Origin: Halieaceae bacterium UBA3479
Lineage (GTDB): Bacteria; Pseudomonadota; Gammaproteobacteria; Pseudomonadales; Halieaceae
Assembly (NCBI GenBank): GCA_002377985.1
Contig: DFQW01000001.1
Span: forward strand, 1-5,934
Direction: 5' to 3'
Length of the DNA stretch: 5,934 nucleotides
The notes under the pieces are model-generated. The model did not search any database, was not told the DNA's origin, and saw only the letters and a list, made by a program, of their open reading frames with translations. The position numbers were made by a program, and so were the translations under genes. Shown piece after piece: positions 5,342 through 5,934 of the stretch; position 1 is the first letter of the stretch, and each line of letters opens with the position of its first letter.

Positions 5342-5934
5342 ATGATTTCATTAGGAAACCTAGCTGAAGCGTCTATGCGCGCCATTGGTGCGCTCACTAA
5401 GTCCGAGCGGGCAGTGAGTCAAGCCACGGAGCGTCTCGCAACGGGCGAAAAAATTAATCATGCCGCGGACGACGCGGCAGGGATGGCTATGGCCGCGCGC
5501 ATGCAATCGCAGATCGTGGGCCTGCAGCAGGGGATTCAGAACGGGCTGGATGGGGTAAACCTGGTGCGCACGGCTGACTCGGTTATCGGTGACTTGATTG
5601 ATATCACCCAGCGCATGCGGGAGCTGTACCTGCAGCAGGCTAACGGCACGCAGGGCGTGGCAGAGAGAGCGATTCTGCAGGATGAAATCGACGGACTCCG
5701 GGTATCCCTGACTGAACTGGCTCGTCAAAGTGAATTCAACGCCACACCGCTGTTCATGGAGGCCAAAACGGTTCCCTTTACCGTGGGCGCAAATATGAGT
5801 GGCCCCATTTCGGTCGACTTACCCAAATTGGTAAACACCATTGAAACCCCCAAATCGTTTGAGAATGGTGACTTCGAAGCGGATGCTCCAGGATCCAGCT
5901 CTATCACAGGCTGGGATATTGTCGAACAGGTCAT
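5342..5934 (+). CDS. Flagellin, N-terminal part, with probable inserted domain (cut by window edge)
   Basis: Structural protein of the flagellar filament, secreted by the flagellar export apparatus without a cleaved signal. 197 residues are visible. The D0/D1 region (1 to about 135) is clear: RLATG at 31-35, matching RLSSG of FliC at the same position; INHAADDAAGMAMAARM at 38-54; the QRMREL helix (90-95) matching the conserved D1 stretch that in enteric flagellins binds TLR5; and QQANGT at 98-103. GLRIN of ordinary flagellins is GEKIN here, and the usual N-terminal VNTN is absent, so it is divergent. From about 172 the sequence changes style to ENGDFEADAPG and then ITGWD, the opening typical of beta-sandwich carbohydrate-binding or related domains. 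FlgL was considered, but DDAAGMAMAARM is flagellin-like. No good Shine-Dalgarno is visible; the start is chosen from alignment length and the promoter position. The C-terminal D1/D0 part lies outside the window. Confidence 0.9.
   Translation, partial: MISLGNLAEASMRAIGALTKSERAVSQATERLATGEKINHAADDAAGMAMAARMQSQIVGLQQGIQNGLDGVNLVRTADSVIGDLIDITQRMRELYLQQANGTQGVAERAILQDEIDGLRVSLTELARQSEFNATPLFMEAKTVPFTVGANMSGPISVDLPKLVNTIETPKSFENGDFEADAPGSSSITGWDIVEQV

Noticed and set aside
5360..5728. 122-codon minus-strand open frame
   Set aside because: Antisense shadow of the flagellin D0/D1 coding region.
1..5934. CRISPR array, insertion sequence, tRNA or attachment site
   Set aside because: I looked for regularly spaced repeats, transposase-like frames, terminal inverted repeats and tRNA-like cloverleaf sequence and found none.

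Overview
The window looks like chromosomal DNA from a free-living, flagellated gammaproteobacterium of moderate-to-high GC. A marine lineage of the Cellvibrionales/Halieaceae kind is my guess from the gene types and protein style; no sequence marker here proves it. The support is a quinone-coupled DsbB with E. coli-like cysteine spacing, a Legionella/E. coli-type single-chain iron-sulfur serine deaminase, and a flagellin gene behind a textbook sigma-54 promoter.

Layout. (1) 1-1163, minus: a TrpB2-type tryptophan synthase beta-like enzyme, cut by the left edge and lacking only its C-terminus. (2) 1164-1366: a divergent intergenic region with a small hairpin, a repeated 8-mer and a candidate promoter for the leftward gene. 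(3) 1367-2767, plus: L-serine ammonia-lyase (sdaA), complete. (4) 2788-3312, minus: dsbB, converging on sdaA with a 20-base gap. (5) 3313-3750: about 440 bases without a convincing gene, holding a few inverted repeats and one doubtful 20-codon ORF. (6) 3751-4248, plus: an acidic soluble protein I do not recognise. (7) 4373-5131, plus: a polytopic membrane protein that I read as two tandem copies of the MotA/TolQ/ExbB-like membrane core with no large cytoplasmic domain. (8) 5132-5341: a regulatory region with an inverted repeat and a strong sigma-54 promoter. (9) 5342 to the right edge, plus: an atypical flagellin whose conserved N-terminal D0/D1 part is followed by what looks like the start of an inserted carbohydrate-binding-type domain.

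How the genes may work together. On the left, a PLP enzyme of the serine/indole beta-replacement family is transcribed away from a serine deaminase, so both may handle L-serine and share one control region. On the right, the unknown protein, the MotA-like duplicated protein and the flagellin lie in the same direction and may belong to a motility or surface locus under sigma-54 control. The two most unusual objects are the loop-less, duplicated MotA-like protein and the flagellin with a putative adhesin-like insertion. dsbB has no evident tie to its neighbours.
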